Shown here: piece after piece, positions 36,175-44,252 of the stretch
Numbering within the stretch: the first letter of the stretch is position 1
Layout: the number at the start of each line of letters is the position of its first letter
Source of the DNA: Bacillota bacterium
Lineage (GTDB): Bacteria; Bacillota; Clostridia; Lachnospirales; Lachnospiraceae
NCBI GenBank assembly: GCA_023436065.1
Contig: JAEZKU010000002.1
Span: forward strand, 25,651 to 89,650
Direction: 5' to 3'
DNA: 64,000 nucleotides
Translations under genes and position numbers: made by a program
The notes under the pieces: generated by a model
Told to the model about the DNA's origin: nothing
Database searches by the model: none
What the model saw: the letters and a program-made list of their open reading frames with translations, nothing else

Positions 36175-39100
36175 GTGTCAATGTTAAAAAAAAGGCTCAT
36201 GAGCGATGAAAATATTTTTCTATCGATTCACCTACTCAGCTCTTATATACAAAATAAAGAGCTTTTAAGCCCTGAAGATCGTAAAGAACTTTATTCTTTA
36301 AAAGATATTTTTGATGCAAGTGCAGTTAACTCTACAATAACAAAAGTTCGATCTAGGTTAGATAAAATTCTTAATAACGAAAACGAATTCTTTGAGTCTA
36401 AGGTTTACTTCAAACCTAAAAAAATAGATAGTGAAGGAAAAAACGTTTTTAGACCATTGCATACAGCTTCATTAGTTGATCAAATTGCAATGATTGCTAT
36501 GCTACAAATTTTAGTATATGACATTGATGCAAAAACAGGTAAGCTGGTTCCCTCAGAGTTAAGTAGATTATTGCCCTCTAATTTTTATGGTAATAGAATC
36601 TCTTTTGATGGTATTCAATTATTCAAACCATGGCAAGAGCAATACCAAGAATATGTAGCAAAATCAAACGACATCTTATATAATTGTAGCGAAACATTTG
36701 AATATAGATATGAAGTGAGCTTGGATTTAGAGGATTTTTTTCCGTCTATCAATCCGCAAGTTCTCTTCCTGTTTATCACAAAACACTTGCCGTTAAAGTT
36801 TGATGAACATGAAGTAAAAACCGTACACATAATTTTAAAAAAACTTTTGATCTTTAAGCTCAGTACGTTAAACTCTAATGAGATTACGTGGTACATAAAG
36901 AGCAATAAAAAAACAAAGACAAGTAATAAAAAAATTGATGGCATAAAATATGCAAAGGGTATGCCGCAAGGGCTTCCACACACCTACTTTATGGCTAATA
37001 TATTCATGCTAATGGTTCAAGAAAAGTACAAAAATTTCTTTCCGGGTAAAATGTTATTTTATGTGGATGATTCAGTGATTTTCACTAATGGAACTGAAGA
37101 TGATATTACGGAGAATTCATTTATTGAATCTGTAAAAAGTCTTAACCAAGAAATACGTGCTTGTGAACAGGAATTGCTAGATAGGGATAAACGGGTGAAT
37201 TGGATACTTCCGCAAGATTATTGCTACAGCCCAGGTGATTATGGTGTGCATGTTCACGATGCGGAAACTGAGAATTCGAAAAGCATCTTTTCTTGTGTCC
37301 CCGATGCAAAAAAAAATTCTGGAGAATTATACTTGAAAAGCCTTAGTCGTGAAACATCAAATATGGGTTTTGATATTTCTACGATTTTTTCTGATTCAGA
37401 AGTACAAATGATATCCAACAGGACCAATACGATTCTTGACGCGATTAATAGAGAAATTAGTCAAATTAGTCAAGATGATTTAACCAAAAAGGTTTATTAT
37501 GATAAACTGTTGAGATACAAGAAGTTCTTTTCATATAGAAAAACTTTGCTTGAGTACAGGAATACTGGCAATATACATAAGCTAAAAGAGCGTGTGCTTT
37601 CAGATATTAGCTTAAGAAATTCTGAGGAAGGATTAAAAATTTTCTACCAAAAATATACTGATGATATTTTGGCGGCAAACATACAATTTGTATTTAGAAG
37701 ATGCTCTGAAGAATCAATAAATACAGAGGATTTGGTTAATGCTGTTAGAAAATTAAACGCTATGCTTTTCGGCAAGAATGTGCGACATTCATATATTTTG
37801 CAGTCATATAGACCTTATTTAGAGAAAAAACCAGAATTTTATTCCGTTGATTTTTACCGTTCTTTACAAGACATTATCGCCACGAAATTTAGTTATTTGA
37901 GGGCACAATCGGAAGGACAAAAAATAAAATGGATTCAAGAGAATTTGAGAAATCTATGCCAAAATGGCTGTGAAAAATTATTTGTAATGCTTGAGATGAA
38001 AAAGTTTTTTCAACTAAGCATCTATGTACGAAGCAGCACAAGTGATATAGAGCGAATGGTCATTAATGCTGTTTATTCGTTTATATTTGAATATGATATT
38101 GATGATAGTGTTACATTTGCAAAAAAAAGTCGTACTCCCATTCAATACTCGGAAATACGCACTTTAACAACATTAAGAAATCATACATTTTCCACTAATG
38201 ATTTTTTAGAAAATCTTCAAAACTATTCACAAGATGAATACTGGGAAATTTGTGATTACTATCTTCTTCAAGTCCTTGATGCTTTCAAGACATTTGTACG
38301 TTTGCCGAAAAGAATTGATGACTTGATATTAATTCATAAATACTGTTGTGATACATGGAAAAATGGGTCTAAATACTTACATTTTTATACGCTACATAAT
38401 CAAGAGCATGCTGTTGCACTTATAAAAAGTTCAATACAGTTACTACATGCTATTTCATATTTTAAAATAAAACAAATTGACTATTTTGTTCTATTTGCAT
38501 CTTGTTATTTGCATGATATATCTATGGTTACACTTCCAGACAGCAGTAAATTTTTTGCTACAAATAGTGAAAGAGCAAACTGCATTTATACTAAATTTGC
38601 TGATAATTATTCAGATGTACAACACAATAGTACAAAAGCGAAAAAGTTGCTCTATGAAACGTATCATGAAATTGATGATTTTTTCGAGAATGATATTAGA
38701 AGCCATCATGCAAATGATAGCGCTAAAGAGATTAGATCTTTTCCAGAACTTAATTTTATAGAACCTGCTATGCGAGAATTAATAGCAAGGATTTCTAGGG
38801 GACACGGTTATAGCACAGCCGATGTTTATTATGTGAAATCCGTCGGTAAGACAAGCCTCGTTAATGAAAAATTTATAACCATTCTGTTACGGCTAAGCGA
38901 TTTGCTCGATATGAGTAGATACAGAATATCGAAAGTGATTTTAAATCATAATTTAGAAAATTTAACGCCATTATCAAGATTTCATTGGATATCACACTTA
39001 CTTACTGATGGATATGCACTTGAAACTCAATATGAAATTACAACGCACAAAAGTTCGAGTAATAATATTGGTGAACTATTATCAAATGGGAGCATAACAG

Positions 39101-39462
39101 AAAAAATTAAGCTTACTGTAGATGTTTTGATGAGTCAAACTACAGAAGTAACAAAAAAAGAAAAATGTAAGTTTATTGCAAATAGTGAATTTACTCATAA
39201 AGAGAGTGAACAGCCTATTATATTGACCAACTGTGATAAAGATGCGGTTTGCAACAATAAAAAATGTAATTTTATGTGTAAGTGGTTTGTAGAAAAGAAT
39301 AATTATCTCTTTCAAGAGTTGGGTGCACTAAAAGAATACCTTGCCAATGTGCAAGACAATTTTTTTGCACCAGAGATTTCTGTTTGCGTTCGCTCTGTTT
39401 CAAGTACAGGCATTCCCAATGATATCTTTGATTACCTTCGGGATTATGTTGAAAGCCAATAA
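36175..39462 (+). CDS. Reverse transcriptase fused to HD phosphohydrolase domain (candidate defence protein)
   Basis: 1095 residues from GTG 36175 (AGGTGGGGGG seven bases upstream; ATG 36181 is the alternative). Residues about 90-310 are a reverse transcriptase: motif 1 FRPLHTASLVDQ (92-103), motif A VSLDLEDFF with D184, motif B GMPQGLPHTYFMAN (262-275), motif C FYVDDS with D298 and D299. A long middle region (about 320-720) is unassigned. Residues about 735-915 look like an HD-type hydrolase: H736, LHNQEH with H741 and H745, LHD (H780, D781), SHH (844-845), H877 and RLSDLLDMSR (D909, D912). The last about 100 residues carry Cys pairs (C1020, C1026, C1031, C1035). There is no maturase or intron. 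It is AT-rich, unlike the core genes, which suggests transfer. Confidence 0.82.
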   Translation: MSMLKKRLMSDENIFLSIHLLSSYIQNKELLSPEDRKELYSLKDIFDASAVNSTITKVRSRLDKILNNENEFFESKVYFKPKKIDSEGKNVFRPLHTASLVDQIAMIAMLQILVYDIDAKTGKLVPSELSRLLPSNFYGNRISFDGIQLFKPWQEQYQEYVAKSNDILYNCSETFEYRYEVSLDLEDFFPSINPQVLFLFITKHLPLKFDEHEVKTVHIILKKLLIFKLSTLNSNEITWYIKSNKKTKTSNKKIDGIKYAKGMPQGLPHTYFMANIFMLMVQEKYKNFFPGKMLFYVDDSVIFTNGTEDDITENSFIESVKSLNQEIRACEQELLDRDKRVNWILPQDYCYSPGDYGVHVHDAETENSKSIFSCVPDAKKNSGELYLKSLSRETSNMGFDISTIFSDSEVQMISNRTNTILDAINREISQISQDDLTKKVYYDKLLRYKKFFSYRKTLLEYRNTGNIHKLKERVLSDISLRNSEEGLKIFYQKYTDDILAANIQFVFRRCSEESINTEDLVNAVRKLNAMLFGKNVRHSYILQSYRPYLEKKPEFYSVDFYRSLQDIIATKFSYLRAQSEGQKIKWIQENLRNLCQNGCEKLFVMLEMKKFFQLSIYVRSSTSDIERMVINAVYSFIFEYDIDDSVTFAKKSRTPIQYSEIRTLTTLRNHTFSTNDFLENLQNYSQDEYWEICDYYLLQVLDAFKTFVRLPKRIDDLILIHKYCCDTWKNGSKYLHFYTLHNQEHAVALIKSSIQLLHAISYFKIKQIDYFVLFASCYLHDISMVTLPDSSKFFATNSERANCIYTKFADNYSDVQHNSTKAKKLLYETYHEIDDFFENDIRSHHANDSAKEIRSFPELNFIEPAMRELIARISRGHGYSTADVYYVKSVGKTSLVNEKFITILLRLSDLLDMSRYRISKVILNHNLENLTPLSRFHWISHLLTDGYALETQYEITTHKSSSNNIGELLSNGSITEKIKLTVDVLMSQTTEVTKKEKCKFIANSEFTHKESEQPIILTNCDKDAVCNNKKCNFMCKWFVEKNNYLFQELGALKEYLANVQDNFFAPEISVCVRSVSSTGIPNDIFDYLRDYVESQ

Positions 39463-39878
39463 TTTTGTTCTGAATTTTATTAAGAAGTACTTTATGAAAT
39501 CAAGGATACCTTACTATATTCTCAGACTTTTCACTTGGCAGTTAGCAGGATAAACGATATTTCTAAATTCTACATACTGCAACTACTAAATACAGAATTC
39601 TCCCTATTCAACATGGAATGTGATAAAGGGGGATTGAGCTTTGTGATGTTCTATACAACATTAATAGGAACTGGGACTAATACAATTTCAAATATAAATT
39701 GGGAAAGACTAAAGAAGAATAATAAGGGAGTTTTAAATTTTTATATAAAGTTTAAATGAAAATGGTTTACTATACTGTGAATTGCCCAACTGTCCATTAC
39801 ATATAGATGGGGACGGCTCATTCAGTATAAGTTTTCTTGAGTTAGACAAATAGTAGCCCAGATATTCGATTTGCTATA

Positions 39879-39892
39879 ACGGATAATCGGGA
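39879..39892. repeat. tRNA-Gly 3'-end fragment, copy 4 (diverged)
   Basis: ACGGATAATCGGGA differs from GCGGATAACGGGA by one substitution and one inserted base. It is weaker than the other copies. Confidence 0.4.
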
Positions 39893-39894
39893 AA

Positions 39895-39926
39895 AAGACT
39901 TGTCTGATAAGGCACAGACAAGTCTT
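39895..39926. repeat. Variable hairpin before hairpin repeat copy 2
   Basis: AAGACTTGTCTG pairs perfectly with CAGACAAGTCTT across an eight-base loop. Confidence 0.6.
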
Positions 39927-39927
39927 A

Positions 39928-39974
39928 GGAAGAATAAAACACTCTCACCAGTGGGTTCTCATCTTATTCTTCCC
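39928..39974. repeat. GAATAAAA hairpin repeat, copy 2
   Basis: The arms are GGAAGAATAA and TTATTCTTCC. The loop contains CACCAGTGGGT, the same inner hairpin as copy 1 with one changed base. Confidence 0.65.
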
Positions 39975-39996
39975 GACTTACTTATATAAACACAAT

Positions 39997-40008
39997 GCGG
40001 ATAACGGG
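39997..40008. repeat. tRNA-Gly 3'-end fragment, copy 5
   Basis: GCGGATAACGGG is identical to the tRNA end, and hairpins continue on its right. Confidence 0.6.
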
Positions 40009-40009
40009 C

Positions 40010-40074
40010 GGTGAATTGTAAAACCAACAATTCACCGTCGAACAACGTCTTTCCGAAAAAGCACGGAAAGACGT
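40010..40074. repeat. Two variable hairpins before hairpin repeat copy 3
   Basis: GGTGAATTGT/ACAATTCACC (40010-40036) and ACGTCTTTCCG/CGGAAAGACGT (40045-40074) are both perfect stems with short loops. Confidence 0.6.
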
Positions 40075-40076
40075 CA

Positions 40077-40121
40077 CAAGAATAAAAGCTGCTCGCCAGT
40101 GGCCTCGCACTTTTATTCTTG
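40077..40121. repeat. GAATAAAA hairpin repeat, copy 3
   Basis: The arms CAAGAATAAAAG and CTTTTATTCTTG pair perfectly. The inner hairpin reads GCC AGT GGC, with both sides of the pair changed from the ACC/GGT of the other copies, so the pairing is conserved while the sequence is not. Confidence 0.65.
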
Positions 40122-40156
40122 CAGCCTTCGCTCCTTATGGTTCATCAACGTACATA

Positions 40157-40198
40157 AAAAGTAGGTACTACACTAAAACCAGTGCAGTACCTACTTTT
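40157..40198 (-). terminator. Terminator of the tRNA-Gly transcript
   Basis: AAAAGTAGGTACT pairs with AGTACCTACTTTT (plus CAC/GTG). In the leftward direction the stem is followed by TTTTTATG. It lies right after the tRNA 3' end. Confidence 0.7.
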
Positions 40199-40204
40199 CA
40201 TGTA

Positions 40205-40275
40205 AGCGGATAACGGGAATCGAACCCGCATCTCAAGCTTGGGAAGCTCGCATTCTACCACTGAACCATATCCGC
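40205..40275 (-). tRNA. tRNA-Gly (anticodon CCC)
   Basis: 71 bases fold into a full cloverleaf: acceptor GCGGATA/TATCCGC, D-arm GTTC..GAAT, anticodon stem CGAGC/GCTTG with loop TTCCCAA (anticodon CCC, reads GGG) and T-arm GCGGG-TTCGATT-CCCGT. CCA is not encoded. The 3' end points left, toward the accessory array, which carries five partial copies of this end. Confidence 0.95.
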
Positions 40276-40577
40276 ATTGCTCTATTGCATATTTCTATTT
40301 TATTCCGGACGATAAAAAAGTCAAGTAGAACTATACGACACGGACTAAAATTTTTGAATATGGCAATAATTCATGTGTATTAGTGAAATCAATATGGGTT
40401 ACCCCTCCTATGCTCGAATAAATGCCCTGAATCAAAGGTTTTAAAGCAACTGACAAGACATAGACAACACACTGGGCAGATTTTGTATATATTTGGTTGC
40501 AAAATAATTGGGTAAGGGAGGGAAATGAGGAATAATTAAAATGTTATCGGAGAAGAATATATTTTGAGGTGATAATA
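40276..40577. other. Intergenic region upstream of spoIIQ-like gene
   Basis: About 300 bases, AT-rich. It should hold the leftward tRNA-Gly promoter and the rightward promoter of the next gene. No clear hexamers, structure or small gene were seen. Confidence 0.4.
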
Positions 40578-41483
40578 GTGAAAAAGAACAGTTTTACCGA
40601 GTTTTTCAAAGGAAAAGGTTATTATGTGTTATTATTTGTCGGCATGATTGCGATCGGTGCCGTAGGTATCATTGGTTCCCAGCTGGCGTCCAAGAATGAG
40701 CAGCAAGAGAATAGTGTGGACATCAATGATGTTGATGATAACATAAAGGCTGAAGTGGGGGATACGAATAAGGCCGAGAATAACCAGATATCTGAGGGAA
40801 TCGTCAAAAATGAGGGCGATTCGGCTACAGATGTTGCTGCAAATGATGAAGCCAATGAGTTGGTTGAGAACGATGGAACAAGTCAGGATTTCGCAAATAG
40901 TGAGGATATGATCGAGTATGAAGGCTACGCTGAAGGTAATGAAGCTAATGTGGACAATACTGAAGAGTATGCTGAGGCTGATACTGCTGCTCAAGCTGAG
41001 GACGCTGCGGTTGAGACCGGTTCGACTGATGCCCGCAATGAGGCTTCCGAGACCCTGGAAAACCTTTCTTTTAACGCAGACGATGGGCTTATGTGGCCTG
41101 TTATGGGCAACGTTATCATGAACTACAGTATGGACCACACCATCTATTTTGCAACCATGATGCAGTATAAATGTAATCCTGCTGTTATTCTGGATGCAGA
41201 GGTTGGAACTGAGGTAAAGGCAGCTGCAACAGGTGTTGTAAAAGACATCGTGGAAAATGAAGAGACAGGCCTTACAGTAACGATGGATATCGGAGATAAT
41301 TACTGTGTCGTATACGGACAGCTCACCGACTGTGACTTAGAGGTTGGAGATCTGGTTCAGGAGGGCGAAGTATTCGCGAAGGTGGACGAGCCGTCGAAGT
41401 ACTATTCTGTAGAAGGAAGCAATCTCTATCTCATGGTTATGAAGGATGAGGAGACTGTCAATCCTATGCTGCTTCTTCGCTGA
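40578..41483 (+). CDS. SpoIIQ-like membrane protein with degenerate M23 domain
   Basis: About 301 residues from GTG 40578, preceded by GAGGTGAT. One membrane segment lies near residues 15-36, followed by an acidic low-complexity linker (about 45-160, rich in Glu, Asp, Asn, Ala) and an M23/LytM-type fold (about 165-300) beginning GLMWPVMGNVIMNYS. The catalytic HxGxD and HxH residues are not visible: YKCNPAVILDAE and NLYLMVM stand in their places. In clostridia and bacilli, SpoIIQ links the forespore to SpoIIIAH and a degenerate peptidase fold is known there. The domain may also belong to another septal protein. Confidence 0.65.
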   Translation: MKKNSFTEFFKGKGYYVLLFVGMIAIGAVGIIGSQLASKNEQQENSVDINDVDDNIKAEVGDTNKAENNQISEGIVKNEGDSATDVAANDEANELVENDGTSQDFANSEDMIEYEGYAEGNEANVDNTEEYAEADTAAQAEDAAVETGSTDARNEASETLENLSFNADDGLMWPVMGNVIMNYSMDHTIYFATMMQYKCNPAVILDAEVGTEVKAAATGVVKDIVENEETGLTVTMDIGDNYCVVYGQLTDCDLEVGDLVQEGEVFAKVDEPSKYYSVEGSNLYLMVMKDEETVNPMLLLR

Positions 41484-41517
41484 TTTTATCGAATGACAAT
41501 TTAGCTACACCAAGAAA

Positions 41518-41554
41518 GAGGGGGACTTAAAGTAAATACTTTAAGCCCCCTCTT
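41518..41554. terminator. Bidirectional terminator between convergent genes
   Basis: GAGGGGGACTTAAAG pairs with CTTTAAGCCCCCTC, a long strong stem with CTT and A-rich ends on both sides. Confidence 0.75.
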
Positions 41555-41567
41555 CAGATTAACTGTT

Positions 41568-42080
41568 CTATTGATATAAATATCCCTTATCCTTTAGCGC
41601 TCTCTCAATCCGATCCAGAGTCTCTTCGGTATCGGCCACGACAGTATGCTGATGGATCCCGTCGGTCAGATCCTTTAAGGGAACGATCTTCTTCTCCTGA
41701 ACCTTCTTCACGAAATCGTAGACATCCTGCCGGTTACGGATCGTCAAAGCGGTGGCGATATCGCCGTAGATTTCGTGGTTGACGACCACGTCCAGGATCT
41801 TTCCGCCGTTGTCCACGAAGGTACATAGTTCATCCTCAATCTGGTCCGTCGTATGTCTGACCTTGAAGATTCTTTTTACCCGTGGCCCATCAGACTGAAG
41901 GATCAGGTAGCCCTTGGTGGTAGAGAATATATTGATTCCGGTAGCGCGAAGCAGTGTGATATCCTGCACGATCACCTGCCTGCTGACGCCAAGAAGGCGG
42001 GACAGCTCTCCACCGGAGACCGGCTCAGTCTGCTCGCTAAGTATCTTCATCAGCTGTTCTCTGCGTTTCGTTCCTTCCAT
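41568..42080 (-). CDS. niaR: NiaR-family transcriptional regulator (HTH_11 + 3H domain)
   Basis: 170 residues: an N-terminal winged helix (about 5-60; SGGELSRLLGVSRQVIVQDITLLR) and a C-terminal 3H domain whose three conserved His are in VVNHEIYG and GIHQHTV. NiaR (YrxA) represses NAD biosynthesis and niacin uptake genes when niacin is present. GGAGGG lies before the ATG. AT-rich repeats such as ATGCATTT upstream (42105-42130) may be its own operator. No NAD gene is nearby. Confidence 0.88.
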   Translation of the reverse strand: MEGTKRREQLMKILSEQTEPVSGGELSRLLGVSRQVIVQDITLLRATGINIFSTTKGYLILQSDGPRVKRIFKVRHTTDQIEDELCTFVDNGGKILDVVVNHEIYGDIATALTIRNRQDVYDFVKKVQEKKIVPLKDLTDGIHQHTVVADTEETLDRIERALKDKGYLYQ

Positions 42081-42224
42081 CAGGACCCTCCCTCAAATTC
42101 TGATAAATGCATTTGCATTTCCTGCATATTCATATATAATAAGGATGTTCATCAATAAATTATTATATACTGGCAGGCACGAAATGGCAATGTCTGAATT
42201 AATAGAAAAGAAATGGAGAAGGTT

Positions 42225-42494
42225 ATGTTCCGCTTATGGGCTAAGATATTTAAAGAGAATCGGATGATTCATGATATGGTGGTCTGCAACGATGACCCGG
42301 AGCTTCGGAGAACACAGAAGATTTTCGCTGCAATCGATGAGATCTGCCATACCTATGATCTGTCCAAACCGATTTGGCTGAATACGACGATTGAGGACTT
42401 CAAACGTCATGATAAGACCCGCTTCACGAAGGATAATTTTATCGAAACGATTGATTTTGATTATCTGGAGATCCATGTGATTGAAGAGGATTAG
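42225..42494 (+). CDS. Small conserved hypothetical protein
   Basis: About 89 residues from ATG 42225 (GGAGAAGG upstream; ATG 42213 is possible). No domain is recognised by eye. The protein is soluble, with a regular pattern of aromatic and acidic residues (IWLNTTIEDFKRHDKTRF) that looks like a real conserved family of Lachnospiraceae. It lies nine bases before the M15 peptidase gene and is probably cotranscribed with it. Confidence 0.6.
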   Translation: MFRLWAKIFKENRMIHDMVVCNDDPELRRTQKIFAAIDEICHTYDLSKPIWLNTTIEDFKRHDKTRFTKDNFIETIDFDYLEIHVIEED

Positions 42495-42503
42495 GAGGCA
42501 GTT

Positions 42504-43127
42504 ATGGAGTCGGCGCAGTATTACGAGATGGAGGAATTCTACTACGAGGAAATCCCTGAAGAGGTGAAGCAGAGGATTTATGGCATATCTTATAAGGAGG
42601 ATTGCAGAGTCCCTTACGAAGAGCTACGCTATGTCAGGGTTACCCACATGGGGTTTGATGGCAAACCCCATGTCGGAGAAGTGATTGTAAATCAGGCAAT
42701 TGCAGAGGATATCGTGGAAATCTTTCAGGAGCTGTACCGGCTAAAATATCCGATCGAGCGTATGGAGCTGGTGGATGAATATGCTGCGGATGATAATCTC
42801 TCGATGGCAGCCAATAATTCCTCTGCCTTCAATTACCGCGTAATCGAAGGGACTGACAGAATCTCGCTTCACGGTTATGGACTGGCTGTTGACATTAATC
42901 CACTATACAATCCGTTCGTTCACAAGGTGGATGGGGAGCTGACGATCACTCCGGTGAACGGAGCACACTACGCAGACCGATCACTTGACTGTCCTTTTTT
43001 CATCCAAGCCGGGGATGCATGCTATCAGGCATTTACAAAAAGGGGCTTCACCTGGGGCGGGGAGTGGACGGATCGTCCGGATTATCAGCATTTTCAGAAG
43101 GTCCCACAGGGTTTCGTAAGACATTGA
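42504..43127 (+). CDS. M15-family D-Ala-D-Ala carboxypeptidase-like protein
   Basis: 207 residues, with no signal peptide or membrane segment visible. The zinc motif SLHGYGLAVDINP (the SxHxxGxAxD pattern of VanY/M15) is at about 116-128, and the second His motif YQHFQK is near the C-terminus. The middle LYRLKYPIERMELVDEYAADDN and SMAANNSSAFNYR match the M15C subfamily, which trims peptidoglycan peptides. Secretion is unclear. AGGAGG precedes the ATG. Confidence 0.82.
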   Translation: MESAQYYEMEEFYYEEIPEEVKQRIYGISYKEDCRVPYEELRYVRVTHMGFDGKPHVGEVIVNQAIAEDIVEIFQELYRLKYPIERMELVDEYAADDNLSMAANNSSAFNYRVIEGTDRISLHGYGLAVDINPLYNPFVHKVDGELTITPVNGAHYADRSLDCPFFIQAGDACYQAFTKRGFTWGGEWTDRPDYQHFQKVPQGFVRH

Positions 43128-43203
43128 TTTTCATGTTTTCGAATGGTATAATAAGGCTTGAACCAGAGAGAAGATGTACCGCATGGGCGGTCGGGAGTAC
43201 TGT

Positions 43204-44238
43204 ATGAGGCACGTATTAATAGCTGACAATGACTTGACTATGTTTACAGCATTGCAACAGAGCTTGCAGGCTGATTATAGGATTGCACCTCTCCCGGAAG
43301 TTCCCTATCTGAGAGACTATCTTTTGCATATTAAGGTTGACCTGATCCTTCTGACGATTTCTGAGGCTGATACGAAATGCTGTACCATCTGTGAGCAGAT
43401 AATTACCTTCCCGGAAATGCAGGGTATCCCTGTTGTCTTTTTGACTCAGGAAGCAGTTCCGCAGGTTGAGGAAGCGGTATTGGCACTCGGGGCAGAGGAC
43501 TGTGTCATTCTTCCTGCGACGAAAGGAATGCTTCTTAAAAAGCTGGATCGTTGCCTGGAGCTGTACCAACTAAGGAAGGAAGATATACGCGCTGAGAAGT
43601 ATCAGAGCGCTCTTTATAACGGCTTCGCCGATCTGGTGGACAGCCGGGATGAAGAGACAGGCGACCATCTGAAAAATGCGACGAAGTATTTCAATATATT
43701 GCTTCAGGAAGCAATCGCAAATGATTACTATAAGGATATCCTGATTGAGGAGGATGTCAATGACCTGCTTCGCTCTGCAACACTCCATGATATCGGGAAA
43801 ATCGGGATCAATGACGTAGTGCTTAGAAAGCCTTCCTCTCTGGATAGCGATGAATATGAATATATGAAGACCCATACAACCCTGGGTATGCAGGCGTTTG
43901 ATAAGGTAATCAAGGAGACCGGGGGAAATCGTTGGCTGTACCTGGCCAAGGATATTGCCTATTGTCACCATGAGAGATGGGACGGAACCGGGTATCCGAA
44001 CGGACTGAAGGGAGAAGAAATCCCGATTTATGCGAGAATCATGACCGTAGCGGATGTCTACGACGCATTGACCTCGGAACGCTGTTATAAGGAAGCATTA
44101 AGCCATCAACAGGCGATGGAGATTATCATAGAGGGGAAAGGAAGCCTGTTCGATCCCCGGCTTGTAGATCTTTTTGTAAGTGCCCATCAGCGCTTTGAAG
44201 ATGTGCTGACAGGTATCAACAACACTTCGGAAAGCTAG
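43204..44238 (+). CDS. HD-GYP phosphodiesterase with degenerate receiver domain
   Basis: About 344 residues from ATG 43204. The receiver domain (about 1-125) has lost its phospho-acceptor: T51 stands where Asp is expected (VDLILLTISEAD), and the usual Lys motif reads LPATK. The HD-GYP domain (about 150-335) is complete: ATLHDIGKIGI, HTTLGMQAF, HHERWDGTGYPNGLKGEEIP and ADVYDALTSERCYK. It should hydrolyse cyclic di-GMP or a related dinucleotide, controlled by something other than phosphorylation. It lies 14 bases before dnaX. Confidence 0.88.
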   Translation: MRHVLIADNDLTMFTALQQSLQADYRIAPLPEVPYLRDYLLHIKVDLILLTISEADTKCCTICEQIITFPEMQGIPVVFLTQEAVPQVEEAVLALGAEDCVILPATKGMLLKKLDRCLELYQLRKEDIRAEKYQSALYNGFADLVDSRDEETGDHLKNATKYFNILLQEAIANDYYKDILIEEDVNDLLRSATLHDIGKIGINDVVLRKPSSLDSDEYEYMKTHTTLGMQAFDKVIKETGGNRWLYLAKDIAYCHHERWDGTGYPNGLKGEEIPIYARIMTVADVYDALTSERCYKEALSHQQAMEIIIEGKGSLFDPRLVDLFVSAHQRFEDVLTGINNTSES

Positions 44239-44252
44239 AAAGGAAGCAGCCC

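Larger units (their letters stand above)
39463..40204. other. Non-coding end of the RT block with gene remnants and hairpins
   Basis: About 740 bases. Two short frames look like decayed gene ends: 39535-39759 (about 74 codons) and about 39747-39851, ending ELPNCPLHIDGDGSF then FLELDK. A diverged tRNA-Gly-like piece lies at 39879-39892, followed by hairpins at 39895-39926 and 39928-39974, tRNA-Gly fragment 5 at 39997-40008, hairpins 40010-40036, 40045-40074 and 40077-40121, and the tRNA terminator at 40157-40198. Confidence 0.55.

Noticed and set aside
36175..39462. Group II intron or retron
   Set aside because: No maturase (X) or HNH domain, no intron RNA ends, no msr-msd stems recognised; the C-terminus is HD-like.
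34840..40121. Integron attC sites in the hairpin array
   Set aside because: The core RYYYAAC/GTTRRRY pattern is not present and there is no integron integrase, so the integron idea was dropped.
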